From Tetraselmis striata (lineage: Eukaryota > Chlorophyta > Chlorodendrophyceae > Chlorodendrales > Chlorodendraceae), in contig VCJN01002642.1 of NCBI GenBank assembly GCA_006384855.1, forward strand, positions 1 to 64,000: DNA of 64,000 bases, written 5' to 3'. This document shows positions 10,489-22,905 of the stretch, piece after piece. Made by a program: the position numbers and the translations under genes. Every line of letters begins with the position of its first letter. Positions within the stretch are counted from its first letter, which is position 1. The notes under the pieces are model-generated. The model was not told the origin of the DNA. It did no database searches and saw only the letters and a list, made by a program, of their open reading frames with translations.

Positions 10489-11742
10489 TTGCGGAGTCGG
10501 CCTGCCATGTCGCGTCGATGGAGGCGCCATCATGTAGACATGTGGGCGCCCGAGGCCCGGCGCTGGCTGCTCCGGCAGGTCAACGCCAGAGAGATGTTCG
10601 ATATGGCATGCAAGGGGCAGCTCATCCCAGAGAAGGAGCGCAAGGCTCTTCGGCTCATCAGGGAAGGGATCGACGTCGGCATAATGCCCGACAAGCGGCA
10701 CCGTATCCTGGCACCCCTGCACTTCTCCTGCTACAACGGGCACCCGCTCGAGGACGGCTGACAGCTGGCTGCCCAGGAGAGCAGTAGAGGAATATGCAGG
10801 GCAATGAGGCTTCCTAACGGGGCTCTGCTTGCTTCCGTAACTAGATCGCTACCCAAACGGCCGTCGTAGAGACGCTAGAAGGGTTTCACTGGTCCCATTC
10901 CCGTCCTGGGTGCGGGGAAAAAGACACTTTATTTGTCTTTTTCTTTTTTAGAAAAAGTACCGGTACGTGCGAGACAGAGCCGTCCAGCTCAAGTGCGAAA
11001 AATTAAATGAATGAATTCTGTGAACTCTTTGCAGGTTGTCAGGGCCCTCCTGGACGCAGGGGCAGACCCGTGTGACATGTGCACCACCGCCAGGCACGGG
11101 AACCCGGTGGATATGGCCGCCAACCAGGGCAACCAGCACCACCTCGCCGCCCTGTTGGACCACCTTGCCAGCCGCGATGGCTCCTGGACTGTCAGCAAGA
11201 AGAGATCCACGCTTCTGGGGGTGTACTATATACATTGCCGCCGTCACGAGCTCCGTGCCCCAGTGCCTGCGGAGAGCCTGCCCACCGCGCGAGCGTTGCT
11301 GCAACCGTGCGCTGCCGCACCATCATGATGTCTCCTTTGAGGGCTGCAGGGACGTGCTGCTGCGGCACGGCCTCGGCGAGGATTGCCAGCCAGGGGCAAC
11401 AAGTCTTTGCACATATACATCATGACACGCCAGGGGGCCGCAAAAGCGGCCACAGCCTCAAGCCTGGCCCAACCCTCAGGTAGCAGCCAAGCGGCACCCG
11501 CGCGAGAGCTGCCGATGCCTGCATCTGCCTCAAACTGCTGCCGCAGCTGCGGCCAGGGGGCGGCCCGGGGCGAGAAACTGCTGTATTGCGCCGGCTGTAA
11601 GGCCGCGAGGCACGACTGTTCTCATCACTGTCAGAAGCAGCATTGGAAGCCGGGCCACCGCACCCAGTTCAAAAGTAAGGCACGCGAGCAGCATGTGAGG
11701 CGGCGGCGCATTCCTTCCGGACTCCCAAATGGTTGTGCGTGA
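10489..11742 (+). CDS. Ankyrin-repeat and MYND zinc-finger protein (gene model incomplete)
   Basis: At least three coding blocks lie on the plus strand in compatible frames. Block 1 (10489 to ~10753) ends in the start of an ankyrin repeat (APLHFSCYNGHP). Block 2 (from 11035, after acceptor TTTGCAG) continues it with VVRALLDAGADP and a second helix pair. Block 3 (to the donor-like GTAAGG at 11675, or to the stop ending at 11742) carries a MYND-type finger, with CRSCG, YCAGC and then CSHHCQKQHW followed by GHRTQF. The last zinc ligand, normally Cys, is Phe unless splicing supplies it. ANK-MYND proteins are usually adaptors, and several algal ones are uncharacterised. The junction of blocks 1 and 2 is in phase only with a non-GT donor (after CTCGAG), so either an error or a non-canonical intron is present. 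The true start and end are uncertain. Confidence 0.55.
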
Positions 11743-14700
11743 TCCCAACCGCTGGTGGCTAGACCTGGGCACTTGTAAGTATTGCTGGCGCATAATTGCC
11801 ACTGATGCCATGCCATCATATTGTTGCGAGGAGTTTGGAAGAGGGGGGGAGGGGGGTTGGGATATAGACGGAGGGGGTGCATGCTCATGAGGGGGCGCCA
11901 TACTCGAACTGCCTGCAATAATATATAAACAGCGAGCAGGTCGGCTAGCTAGTGCTGTAAGACACATAAGCCCCCTCGATGCCATAATTATCAGGCAGCA
12001 AGAGGCATATGTAGCCAAAACAAAAATCCGTATTTTGCGGAGAAGCTTGACTGCTATCGTTTCTGCTTGTATAATCATATTGAATGCCGTAGCAGCAGCG
12101 CGCCGGGGTGGCAGCAGTGTATGCGCCGTAGCAGTAGAACCATGTGTTGAGGTGTCTAATGTTACAGCACTACATGTACATGCCCGGGATAAGTAAGTGG
12201 TAGCACTACTGGAGGCGTCAAAACACCGTGTGGCGCGAGGTAGCAAGCAGCAGGCAATCATTACATAATGTGCATGTAGTTTGCGCGTGTCCATCTTGCT
12301 AGCAACAACCGTCAGCACCTTGATCATTCACATTTCTGATAAATCATTATTGTCGGTAAGCAATACAGCGGCGCACTTGCCGCGAGCTTCGCTATATCGC
12401 CATTTCTACCATAGACAGCAAAAGTGATTAATCTATTGGAGGACAAGCAGTGAGCAAGGCTAATTAATTTGAAACATATATATATAGACTACAACATAAC
12501 GCATTTACTATTTCAACAACATGCTCCGCAAGATTATGGCTACTGCTGCAATGCTATTGGTTGATGCGATCGATGATACACATAATGTTGCTGCCATTTA
12601 TTTCATTATTTATTTCCTAACATATATGTGCACACATTAGCAATGATGATACGGGTGACGGCGTACGAAAGTAAAATCCGTAGCACCGGGCGGGTATTCG
12701 TTCTGACAAAGAGACGGCAACACAACCTGCTGGCATCCATATGATTTGATGCTTGTCACCGGCTGCACTGGATCACAACACTACTGGCTTTCATAACATG
12801 CAACATCATGCACGGCAATACATGATAAGTAATATACTGATGAATTGCATCCGTCTGCTTTGGCGCATCAGCAAAGATACAGCGAAAGGCACACGACATG
12901 CGGCCAGACAGGCAAATTAGTGACGATATATTCTGTGCTGGCTCAATAACGTGCTCATCAATGCGCGTGTTGCGATGCGGGGCGTTCAAAATGGCTCGTG
13001 GCCCAAGCAAGCAAGCAGCACGCGCGCTGCCATGTAGTGGTACAATAACAATAGCATACACAAATAAGACGGCAGTCTACTACGCCAATTTGAGATGTGT
13101 GTATTGTTTACTATAACATCTGTAAGATGCTTGTACATTTATCATATTTGCTATTAAGTTCTGCGCCGTCACTACGATTATTATTATCATTATACATGTA
13201 TAGTACTACACCATGTGCGCAAACTGCAGTAGTTTGTATATGTTACATTTGCAGCAACGACACCGCATGCGCGCATGTAGAATGCTATATATACTGAATA
13301 ATGGCACCCCGCGCCGCGTACTATGCTATTCTATTGTGTTGCTGAGCCGCTATAAGATACCAGTTACTGTTAGAAAAACCTATCGTCGTTCTTAATGATG
13401 TAGCTTGGGGATATTGCATAACAACATACATATATATCAACTACGCGTAGTATTATAGCACGACGCCGATGTTATATTTGGCCCGCCGACGAATGAACTA
13501 TAGCCGGCGGGAGTAGCAGCATTACATGTCATGCGCCCACCTTGTTTATTGTATATTGTCGATTGTGACGACGGCTCCCGGACAATGCGACATCAGCGTC
13601 GACAACTCAACAAACACATGTCATCCGTAAAGGACATGCTATACATCACATGCTCATGGATGGATTGCGCCACAATTCGCAACCCACACTATTGCATGTA
13701 GAAAATGGCGCAACATGATGAGCCCCCCCCCCCCCCCCCCCGGTCCCCTACTTCCCACTTTGCTAGTAGCTTATTCGTTCGCCTTGCCCCGCCGCGCCGC
13801 GTCAAGCCTCCCCGCCACCTGCATGATCAAACCTCACTACCGGTACGATACTAGCATACTACTATGCGGAACCATGTTGGACCATACGCAACCGCTCCGA
13901 AACCACTAATTCTCATGTGCTGCGCGCCCTGTCCTTGTGCCGATTATGCGTTTTATTGGCAGTAGCACCTCAGCTGAGCCGCAGCAACTGTCATTGCCAA
14001 CTACCTACGGCGAGTCATCAGCGCAGGCATCATTATTATCGCCGGCAATCCCATGCTTGTGATGCTGCGTCTTTCCCGTGCCACACTTGCCCTTGCCGTG
14101 CCACACACGTGCCACACTCGCCCTCGCATACTCCTCGTGCCCGCCTTTACCGCACTTGGCACTTGCGTTATTTCAACGAATACTGCTTCGGAACGAAACT
14201 CATATGATGCTCCGCAAAACAACAGCGGCAGCTCCGAAACCACTCGCTGCCTGGCATGCATGCGTCACCGCAGTGTCAAAGCCGGCGACTCGGTTGGCAG
14301 GACCTCCAACGGGTGGGCAGTATGGGTTGTCGAGGACTATTATCTGCACTACGTCACGCCGTTGCGATACGTTTTCGTGTGGGTAGCGCTGCTTCGCTTT
14401 TTGCAAATGTATAGTCGGAGCGTCGCGGACATGTCCCGCACGAATAATATCCGGAGTGTCTCCGAAACCACCTGAGCCCTAGCTTGCGGTTTGCGTTCTT
14501 GCATCATCAGTGACGCCGGCGGCGCGGCTAGCAACAGACCCCGTTGTTTAGAAGCAGCAAACGTACGTCGCCGACTGTCAAGCACCGCCCCTACGCGCAA
14601 CACCGACGCGGCTAATCGTGTAATATAGGGATAGCATCTGGCCGCCGGGTCGGCGCATGCATCGAAAAGATGCAGTCGCTCACAAACCACGCGATGCATG

Positions 14701-15053
14701 TCCTACGCCGCCTCTGCATCTGGCTTACGGCGGCGGTCCACGCTGAGCAGCAGCAACTAACCGTCGTCGCCTGCTTTCATGCACCCCCGCCGTCGCCCGT
14801 CATCTTCAAGTTTGCGCCGCCCGAGCGATAGGTCGTGTGGTGGTTGGGTGCATGCACGTTATGTTCAGCAACATAGGGATAATAATAAAGCGCGGACATA
14901 GCGAAATACGCACTCGCTGCATGGCGGAGCAACGCCCCTTGGCCGCCCCACCGGGCGGGCTACCATTACCAGCACGGAGTACATACCCGGAGGCGCACCT
15001 ACCATCGCCACCGGCCCAGCGGCCCCGGAGGCGCCCCGGGGCCGTGCGTCGCC
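11743..15053. other. Intergenic, AT-rich then GC-rich, no supported gene
   Basis: 11.75-13.7 kb is AT-rich with TA microsatellite-like words (for example 12477-12485). A 19-base C run lies at 13723-13741. From 13.9 to 15 kb composition becomes GC-rich, but the open frames there (up to 176 aa) overlap in several frames on both strands and show no domain. I see nothing callable. Confidence 0.5.
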
Positions 15054-16227
15054 ATGCCTCACCCGCCCCCCAGACCGCGTAGCCACCCTCACCCCCCTCC
15101 CACGCGACGGTGCCGCTATGCCTGGGCTGTGGCGGGTCGCTTGTATCCGGCGAGGCGTCGCGCAATGTCTGCGCCTTCCGCCGATGGTGCGGCAGAACGC
15201 GCCGTTCACCCTGGGTCGCCGCCGCCCCCCAATACATCGTCCGGTACATCAGGCAGCCCCGGCGCATCGCGGGCGGCGGGAGCGTCGCCCGCGGCATCGC
15301 CGTCCAACGGCAGTGCGCCCGGCGCCACACAGCCAAGGCCGAGCCCGCCCGCGCCTGTTGCCCGCTCGCCGACTCCCACGTACGCCCAGGCGACGAGCCG
15401 GTCGTCGAGTCCCGAGTCCGCGACGGGCGTGGCAGGTACGACCGGCGCGCGCGCTGCCTCGCCTGCGTCGTCGCCTCGCTGCAGTACCTTCAACAATATT
15501 TCGGGGCCCGGCGCATCGCAGCGCGATCACGACGGCGTTCCGACGACCGGCCAGGAAGTCTCCGAGCAACCACAGCCGCGGCCGCGCGGTGGCAACCGCG
15601 GCCTAGCGCTCTCCGGCCTCGATGCTCTCGCCCGCCTGCATTCCAGGCTACACGGCAGCGGGCCGGCGCGGCGGGGCGCAACGCCGGCGGCGGCTTCGAC
15701 AGTCGCCGACGCGCTTTCAGTCGCTAGCGTCGCCGCGGGCGCCGCATGGGCGCCGAGGATCGACGCCGCAGCCAGGTCGCTCCAACCCGCTCGCGTCAGG
15801 CACCACCCGGCCGACGTGGTGGCCTTCGCTGAGGTCGCCGCCGCGTGGCTAACCAATGCGCGCGCTGTGCTCGCCGAGCGGCACCGCCGTCGGGGGGCGC
15901 GCCGGGCCGGTGGAGCGGGACAATCGCCAATGTCGTCGCCTGCATTGCCGTCCGTCGCTGCGTTCCGGGGCGTCGCAGCGCCCCCGGTTGTTGCTCCCGC
16001 GCCGCCAGAGGTGGCTGCACCGGCCGGCCGCACCGGTAGCCAGGCCTCACGGGCTCGTTACCCCCCCCCCCCCCCCCCACTCGCCCATCTCCAGCCGGCG
16101 ACGGCGTGGGGTGGGGTGGGGTGCGGTGGACAACCTCTCCGACGTGGATATGGTGCACATGCCGGCGGAGATGTCCATGGAGATGGCGGTGCCTATTGAC
16201 TTTCAAGAAGCGTGGGCGGAGGCATAA
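15054..16227 (+). pseudogene. First ORF of the non-LTR element (Pro/Ala/Ser-rich)
   Basis: Low-complexity ORF without a recognised domain, open to 16199 in one frame. A 19-base C run at 16061-16079 sits where the plausible frame changes. After it, a different frame reads VDNLSDVDMVHMPAE and stops at 16227, which looks more protein-like than the continuation of the original frame. A length change in the C run would explain the shift. Confidence 0.45.
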
Positions 16228-19200
16228 CGCTGTGTGAATGAGCGGGTGGTGGCGGCGGTGAAGGCCGATGACCTCGTGGTGTTGGATAGGGCGTTGAAGT
16301 GGAAGTACATGCTGCCGCAATTGTTGCTTAGGGCCCCGAGCCGAGGCGGACGGCGGCGGCAACAAGCCTTGGCGTGGCGCTTCCGCGCTTTCGCGGAGAG
16401 GCGAATGACCGAACTCGTGGGCTCATGGGACGACGCGCGCACTGAGGCGTTCTACGCCGGACATGCCCGCCAGCGTCGAACGGACGCTAACCTCTTCGCG
16501 GCGCTCTTCGTGGGCACCGCGGACACCGTTGTGGCGTTGGTGGAGGACGGAGAGCTCTCCCGAGCGCGGCGGGCAGACTATCTTCTATGGGTATGGGCGA
16601 CTTATCCGATCATGCTATCCTCGCCTAGCTGCGCGACAAGCACCCGTCCCGTAGCCACCCGATCCCAGACGCCGCGTATGACATTCCGGTCGACGAGGGT
16701 GCCCTGACAGTGGACATGCGCGTGCCGTTCCAACAACTCTAGCAGCACGTGGCGGCGGGATCCTCAGGAATATGCAACGAGTATCTCATCCGCTGCTTGG
16801 TGGGCGAATACGCCCCGGCGTCGGGGCTTGCCGCGGTCCGCGACATGTCGGAGGTCGCCTCAATGTACCTCCAAGGTCGCTTGCCCGGGTGGTTCAACCG
16901 GCTCTCCGCCCTTGCTAGGCTCGTGGCACCCGTCAAGAAGCTAGGCGAGAGAGGGGCCCCGGACGTGCGGCCTGTGGCAGTCGGGGAGGCGGAGCGGTGT
17001 GCAGCGGAGCGGGCAGTGGTGGACAACATGAAAGAGGCATATGTGTCGGTGCTTGCGCCATCTCGGCTCGGCGTCGGCATTTCCGCGGGCGACTCAATGC
17101 TCATCCACGGCGTCTGGCTCATCCCCGAGAAGCTTTGCCCACGTGCCGTCATCGTCCACACCCACCTTTGCAACGCTTACAACGAGGCATGGCGCCGCGC
17201 CATCATCCAACGCCACATCGATTGCTCTCCACTACACTTTGTCATCCCTTCGCTCCTAGCCTCCCTCTCCACGGATTCGTATCTCGTGGTGGACGACCGG
17301 TCTGCCCCTCTGCGGTCGGAGGACGGCGTGCAACATGGCGCACCGTTGTCCACGACTTCCTTTTGCGTCGCGATTCACCCCGAGGTGCAGCAGTGTGACA
17401 TCACGTCGGAGGTCACATACGGGGCGGCGCGCTTCAACGCCGACGATGGATTTTTGATGGGCCTCCTAGAGCACGTTTGGCCGGCTCTTCACGCCTTCCG
17501 CACCTCCATCAAGGCGTCCGTGGGGCTTGAGGTGCTCTTCGACAAGATGCACGCATACACGCAGACATGGAGGCCGTGCGGCGTGAGGCTCCGGCCGACA
17601 TCGAGTGGCCCAAGCTAGATGGCCACCACGGCATCCCGGTCCTCAACGTGCCGCTCGGATCGCCAGAGTATGTACAGGCGTACATGCGCGGCAAGGCGGA
17701 GGAGCTACGAGAGGAGGTGGATGCTAGCCTAAGCAAGCTCCTATCTGCCAAGCCCAACCGTCGGTACACCCACGCCATGCATTACCACGCATGGGCCTTG
17801 CTCAAGCATTGCATGCAGCACAAGGCGGAGTATTGACCCCGCAACTGCCTTCCGTCCGAGGTGGAGGTCTTTGCGGAGGCGGTGGATGCCACCGTCCTCG
17901 CGGCGGTCGAGCGGGTGCTAGGAGTCTCTTTTGATCCCTCCACGTACGGTACCGACACCAATCCGGTGGTCACCGACTTCCTGGCAGAGCTTTTGCACGA
18001 CCCCGACCCCATGGCAACGGAGGCGGCTACCTTGAGCGAGGATGCAGTGGCCATGGCGCGCAGCAGACTTCACCTCCCCACTCGGTTGAAGGGCGCTGGC
18101 ATCCGCCGCATGGCTACCGTTCGTGATGCCGCCTTTATCGGCTGCATGAATGCCATCCTCCCAAGGTTCCTAACTAGGAAATCCGGCACCAACACCCCCA
18201 CCCCTGGTTTCTTCGACCCACAGCTCGGGTCCGTACTTGGCCGAGGCAGCTTCATCGCAACTTCTTCCGCCCGCCGGTATGACCACTTCCTCAACGATGC
18301 TCATGGGTCGGGCAGCTACGCCGCGGCGATGCGCGAGGCGTGGGGCCGCCTCCAATCAGCTACTGCTGGCCACCTCAGCGACGCAGATGTGCGCGTGATG
18401 GAGCGGGAAGCGGAGGCTGCGTCGGGCTCTCAAAAGGAGCTACTGACGGCATTTCTAGACCAAGCCAACAACTCTCGGCTTCGAAATGAGGTGTGCGCTC
18501 TCCCTATCACATGTAGGGAACATATCTTGTTCAACCACCTCGACGCGGCGTCGGGCATGTGGACAGTGGCCATCCCCACCGCGCGGACGGTCATGACTCC
18601 GCATGAGCTGCGGGAGGTCGCTGCCGGGTACTTTTTTCGGCCTAGCCCGTGCTTGGCCCCGGTGGTTGGGAGCCAGATCATTCTGCCCTCGACAGAGCAC
18701 AACCCCGTCACCGTTTTCCTATACGGCGACGCACTCATGAACCTCCCGGCACCTGGAGACGCCCACTGGCGTGTACCACACGACGCTATCGCAGACGCCT
18801 TCCGCGATCACTGTGTTCACGACCTAGGTATCGCTGTACGCCGGGAGGTGGATGACTTGTTCCAGCAGGCAGCGCCTCTCGGCAACGCCGTACCCATGGA
18901 TGAACTCAAGGACCGAGTGCCGGACGCAGAGCTCTCCCTTCCGGCGTTCAACGTCGTGACCGGGAGCTACGATCCCCGGAGCTTGAAGTCCACTTTGCTG
19001 GAGTTCAAGACCATGCGGTACGGGGTCAAGTACACTTCAGTGCCCCGGGCCACGGCTGTGGATCGGTTTGAGCGCTCCTTGTTGGGCGAAATACAACGGG
19101 GGTTGGCAGCGCGGGATGCGGCGTGGCACAACAAGGGCCCTCTTCGAGACATCCTGGATATGTCGGACTACACGGGCATGGTCTTCGGCACAGTGGGTGA

Positions 19201-19430
19201 GCGAGGTGAGCAAGGGGGTGCGCCGCACAGTGCGTGGTATCGCATGCTTGGCTGCGGATCGGGGCGTCCTCTCATCGCGGGGCACTCGGTGCATCACCCG
19301 GGCTCACCAGGAGGCCTTGCTCGCAAGAGATTTCCTTGCGGTCCTGAGCTTGGTGGCCGCTCGAGAGCGCGCTCGCTGCCTCATCAGACGGCGCAGATTC
19401 GTCTGCCATCCCGTTGTTGAAGCTGCACAA
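16228..19430 (+). pseudogene. Reverse transcriptase / restriction-like endonuclease polyprotein, disrupted
   Basis: RT hallmarks are readable. Motif A is around NAYNEAWRR (~17172), motif B is GVQHGAPLS with a following Phe (~17330), and motif C is NADDGF with Asp-Asp at 17442-17447. The motif A catalytic Asp is replaced by His (codon CAC at 17163-17165). Downstream come VLNVPLG and LPTRLKGAGIRR, as in related algal RT proteins. A nuclease-like signature follows, with Pro-Asp at 18920-18925 and then Glu-Phe-Lys (19001-19009), consistent with PD-(D/E)XK. Disruptions are a frame change near 16620, TAG at 16740-16742, a frame change near 17580, TGA at 17834-17836 (Trp to stop in context), and a frame change near 19200. 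The final segment (EALLARDFLAVLSL) is in the shifted frame. Confidence 0.7.
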
Positions 19431-20325
19431 CACGTCCGAGGATCACCCACACACACATGTGCACGCGTGGCCCGGACTCTGAACCGCGTGCGCATCACTC
19501 ATCCATCCCGCCTTATGCGGGATGCGGGGCGCTTTTAGGCGGCTTGCTGTGTTGTTTCCTAATTCTGGGGAACTGCCCTTTTTGTAATTCAAAACCAGTA
19601 CCCGCGCCAGCTTTGTTTCAGGCCGGGGACGTGCTTGCCAAGTCGTTATTCTCCATCATTCATTTTTCCGTAATTTGAAAAATGCGCGCGGCGCGCCTCA
19701 CCCGACATCAGCATTCTACAGGACTTTACATGAAGCACTGAATTAAGCACTAGCCGTCCAGCGGACGATAGGATTACGGGCGGCTGCACAGCCCCGGTAC
19801 AGGGTACAGGGTATACCCGGTGATGCGTGGGCGGTTCGTTCGTTGGCGGCGCGCGGTTGCTTGCGACTCTGGATGCACCGCCGCGAGCACAGCGGACCAC
19901 AGCGAGCACCCGCCGCCACTCCTTTCGCCGAGTCTTTACCTGGCCGGTTCTGCAGTCCACTGCCGGACAACTCCGCAACCGCGCGCACATACTGCGCCCT
20001 TGCTCACTGACGGTGAGTTAACCCCCCCCCCTCCCCCCCCCCCCCAGTCCGGCGTCTCTGTCGCGCGGGACAGATCTCGCCGCCCGCCTTTCCGTGCTAT
20101 AATCCGCTCTCGCCCTCCAAGTACCGCTAGTTCAGCAGTACCTCTACCTCATCTACCTCTACTCTTGGTAGCACCTGGAATTACCAAGGGCGACCGGCAA
20201 CCCTCCGCGCTCTACCTATACACCACTGCAGCTTGACCTCCCCCCCCCCCCCCCCCCTCCCCCCCGCGCGTGCGTATCCTGCAGTATTGCCCACCGCGAC
20301 GCCGGCCGTCCAGCCGCCCGTCGCC
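19431..20325 (+). other. Upstream region of the LUC7-like gene with C tracts
   Basis: No independent gene seen. C-rich runs lie at about 20022-20045 and 20240-20266. The first begins just after a donor-like CGGTGAGT (20012) and ends at CCCCCAG (~20046), so it may be a 5'-UTR intron of the downstream gene. Transcript data would be needed to show this. Confidence 0.4.
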
Positions 20326-22241
20326 ATGGACATGACACGTGCTCTTCTGGACGAGCTGATGGGGAAGGAACGGGACGTGCCGCTGGAGAAGCGCAGCAAC
20401 CGCGAGCGCCGCTTCGACGACGACGACGTGGGTGTACCTCACGTCCCTCAGCCCCACCCGCCGTGTCTGTTCAGCCGCTCTCCTACTGCGCGCCGTCCAT
20501 CACTGACCGTGTTGCTCGTGGCGCCGCGCTGCTGCGGGTGGATTCAGGTTTGCAAGCACGACCTGTGCGGCCTGTGCCCATACTCGCTCTTCAAGAACAC
20601 GCGCAGCGACCTGGGTGAGCCCTCTCTCTTCCGGCCAACCCTCCGCTGCCCCTGTGAACCCCCATCTCAAGCTTGTGCTGTGTTGATTCTTTGTTAGGGC
20701 GGGAATGTGTTAGCGCTGGCAAGACACATGATACCGTACATGTAACAGCCTTGATTATTACATCGAAATACCCTCATCAGCCCTAACGCTGAGATGATGG
20801 CGCTGGGTGACGAGTAGTGCACCACCGACTGGGAGGGTTTCCTGGCTAAGCTGTCCGGGCTGCAAATGGCTGCAGGCGTGTGCAAGTGGGAGGTGCACGG
20901 TGACGAGGGTGTGAAGGCGCAGTGGGATGCCCTGGAGGAGAAGGAGCGGTGCCGGTACGTGCCCCGGCAGCGGCCGCTTCCCTCTGTCTCGGCAGCTGTC
21001 TCGGCGAACATGTAAACGAACCCCCCCTTCTGTGTGTCTGGTCAGCTGAGCGGGGAAGCTCCCCCCCCCCCCCCCCCCCCCTGTTTTTGCGCGGCAGGTA
21101 CCCGTACGAGCACGAGACGCTGGCGGAGCTGGAGCGGCTGACCAAGGAGATGGACCGCAAGATCCAGCGCGCCAAGGAGCGCGCGGAGAAGGAGAGCCAG
21201 CCTCGCCCGCTGAGCGCGGAGGACAAGGTGGCGCTGGACGAGCTGGACACCAAGATGAAAGGTGAGGCGCGGGGCTAGACAGCGCGCTCTCATCTAATTA
21301 TTCGCATAAAGAACAGCGATCATGCTTATTTATCTTTGTGGTCAGGGGGCGAAGGAAAGAAGGAAGGGAGGGAGGGTGACGGATTTGAGCGGCATGCTGT
21401 TAAGCAAAAGCGTGCGGAATGTGGCGAGACGGCGCCGGGTGCTGAAAAATGCCCCCCTCTTGCCCTCTTAATGCAGATGCGCTCGAGAAGGCGGAGCAGC
21501 TGGGCGAGGAGGGCGACGTGGACGGCGCGCAAGTGTTCAGCCAGCAGGCGGAGGTGTTTAGCAAGCAGAAGGAGGCCAAGCACCGCGCGGCCACGGAGCC
21601 GGAGCGCACAATGACCGTCTGCGATATCTGCGGCGTCTTTATCAACTCCACCGACAACGAGGCGCGCCGGCGGGTAGGCATCCCTCCACGTGTGGACCAG
21701 GTTTTGCCTGCGCCCCGTCCGGCCCTCGCCTCACCTGCCACCGCGGCCGGCCGATTGCGAGGCGCTGAGTCCCCCCCCCACCCCCTCTTTCGCCCTTCCC
21801 CCCCCCCCCCCCACAATCCCTCCTCGCAGGACCATCTGGCAGGCAAGCAGTACCTGGGCTGGAAGGCCATCCGCGAGAAGCTGGCCGAGCTTCAGACCAA
21901 GCTGGCGGGGGTGCCCATGCCGCGCCCCGTCGAGCGCAGCCACGATCGCGACCGCGATGGCCGCCGTCACAGCCGCAGCCGCAGCCCCAGGTGAACCCCC
22001 CCCCCCCCCCCCCCCCCTCTGGGCGTCCCTCTCGCCCTCCCACCTGCTTCCCCTCTTGGCCTTTTGCGACTCTGTCAGCTAGGTTATGCACGGTATGCTT
22101 AGCTGCGATCTCTGCTGTGCCAGGCGTGACAGGGAGCGGCGCAACCGTGACAGGGACAGCAAGAGGAGCCGGAGGTGCCCTCCTTTCCCGAATATGCATT
22201 GTTTTGGTTGTTTTCCACCCCAACGCGCTGATGAGGCTCAA

Positions 22242-22275
<34 letters not shown>

Positions 22276-22905
22276 CGGCATTTCAATCTCGCTACTGTGG
22301 AGCAGCCGCGACCGGGATGACCGCCGGGACCGCGACCGCCGCGACCGCGACAGGCGTGATCGCGACCGCGATCATGACCGCAGCCGCTCCAGGCATGATG
22401 TGAGTGGCTGCCGCCCTTTCTTGAATGCACCTTGCCCCTCTTACCTCACGGCGCATGGCACCATGCCGCTGCACTTTGAACAGTGTTTGCATGCGTTGAT
22501 CGATGTCTTGATGTCAGGAATCCTTTCGCATTCCCACAGCTTCCACAGCATTCCCACAGCATACACTCCAGCCAGCAAGAGGGAAGAGTTTGGGTTACCG
22601 AACAATACTCAAAACCGTACCAATGGGATCCCTGATGCTGAGCCCTTTCTTCAGATGTGGGGTATACGATATGCTATCGAAAGTGCACGAGGATGTGAAT
22701 CCCTTACTTCTAACACCTATTTGGTTGTCCGCAACCGAGTTGCACGGTAGTGTCTGATGCTTGCATGCTGTGGAATCTTAGTATACTTCCAAGTTCAAGC
22801 CGGATTCTTCGGAGGTTTGAACTGAGCGCTGCCACGGGGCGTTGTCTGCAGGATTACCGCCGTCGCGACTACGACAGGCGGGACGACAGGCGCGAGCGGC
22901 GCTGA
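20326..22905 (+). CDS. LUC7L: LUC7-like U1 snRNP-associated splicing factor (9 exons, 322 aa)
   Basis: Exons: 20326-20427, 20548-20614, 20876-20954, 21098-21261, 21477-21673, 21830-21990, 22124-22174, 22306-22399, 22852-22905. All junctions are GT-AG and in phase. LUC7 proteins bind U1 snRNP and influence 5' splice-site choice in the nucleus. The N-terminus (RALLDELMGKERD) matches the family. Finger 1 uses Cys36, Cys44, Cys59 and His64. A coiled coil (residues ~75-180) is followed by finger 2 (CDIC then DHLAGKQY) and an Arg/Asp/Ser-rich RS-like tail. Oddities: finger 2 has Tyr where the family has the second zinc-binding His (GKxHxG), and finger 1 has C-x4-H rather than the usual C-x3-H. Introns 3, 5, 6 and 7 carry long C tracts. 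Family assignment is secure; zinc binding by finger 2 is doubtful. Confidence 0.92.
21061..21082 (+). repeat. Poly-C tract in LUC7-like intron 3
   Basis: About 21 consecutive C on the sense strand ending ~16 bases before the acceptor (exon 4 starts at 21098). Similar runs occur in intron 5 (21801-21812), intron 6 (from 21996, right after the donor) and intron 7 (22243-22274). Confidence 0.95.

Larger units (their letters stand above)
15054..19430 (+). mobile_element. Decayed non-LTR retrotransposon with RT and PD-(D/E)XK-like nuclease
   Basis: A ~4.4-kb plus-strand coding array read in shifting frames. It consists of a Pro/Ala/Ser-rich first ORF (15054-16227), then a reverse-transcriptase region (16.7-17.6 kb) and a C-terminal region (17.6-19.43 kb) with a restriction-like nuclease motif. 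No long terminal repeats were seen. Its 3' end occurs inverted at 1-107. Multiple frameshifts and stops make it inactive. The clade cannot be assigned by eye. The restriction-like nuclease suggests an R2/CRE/NeSL-type or algal Dualen-like lineage rather than an APE-only LINE. Confidence 0.7.

Noticed and set aside
13917..14699. Overlapping 96-140-aa frames on both strands
   Set aside because: Several frames are open at once with no motif and no consistent splice sites.
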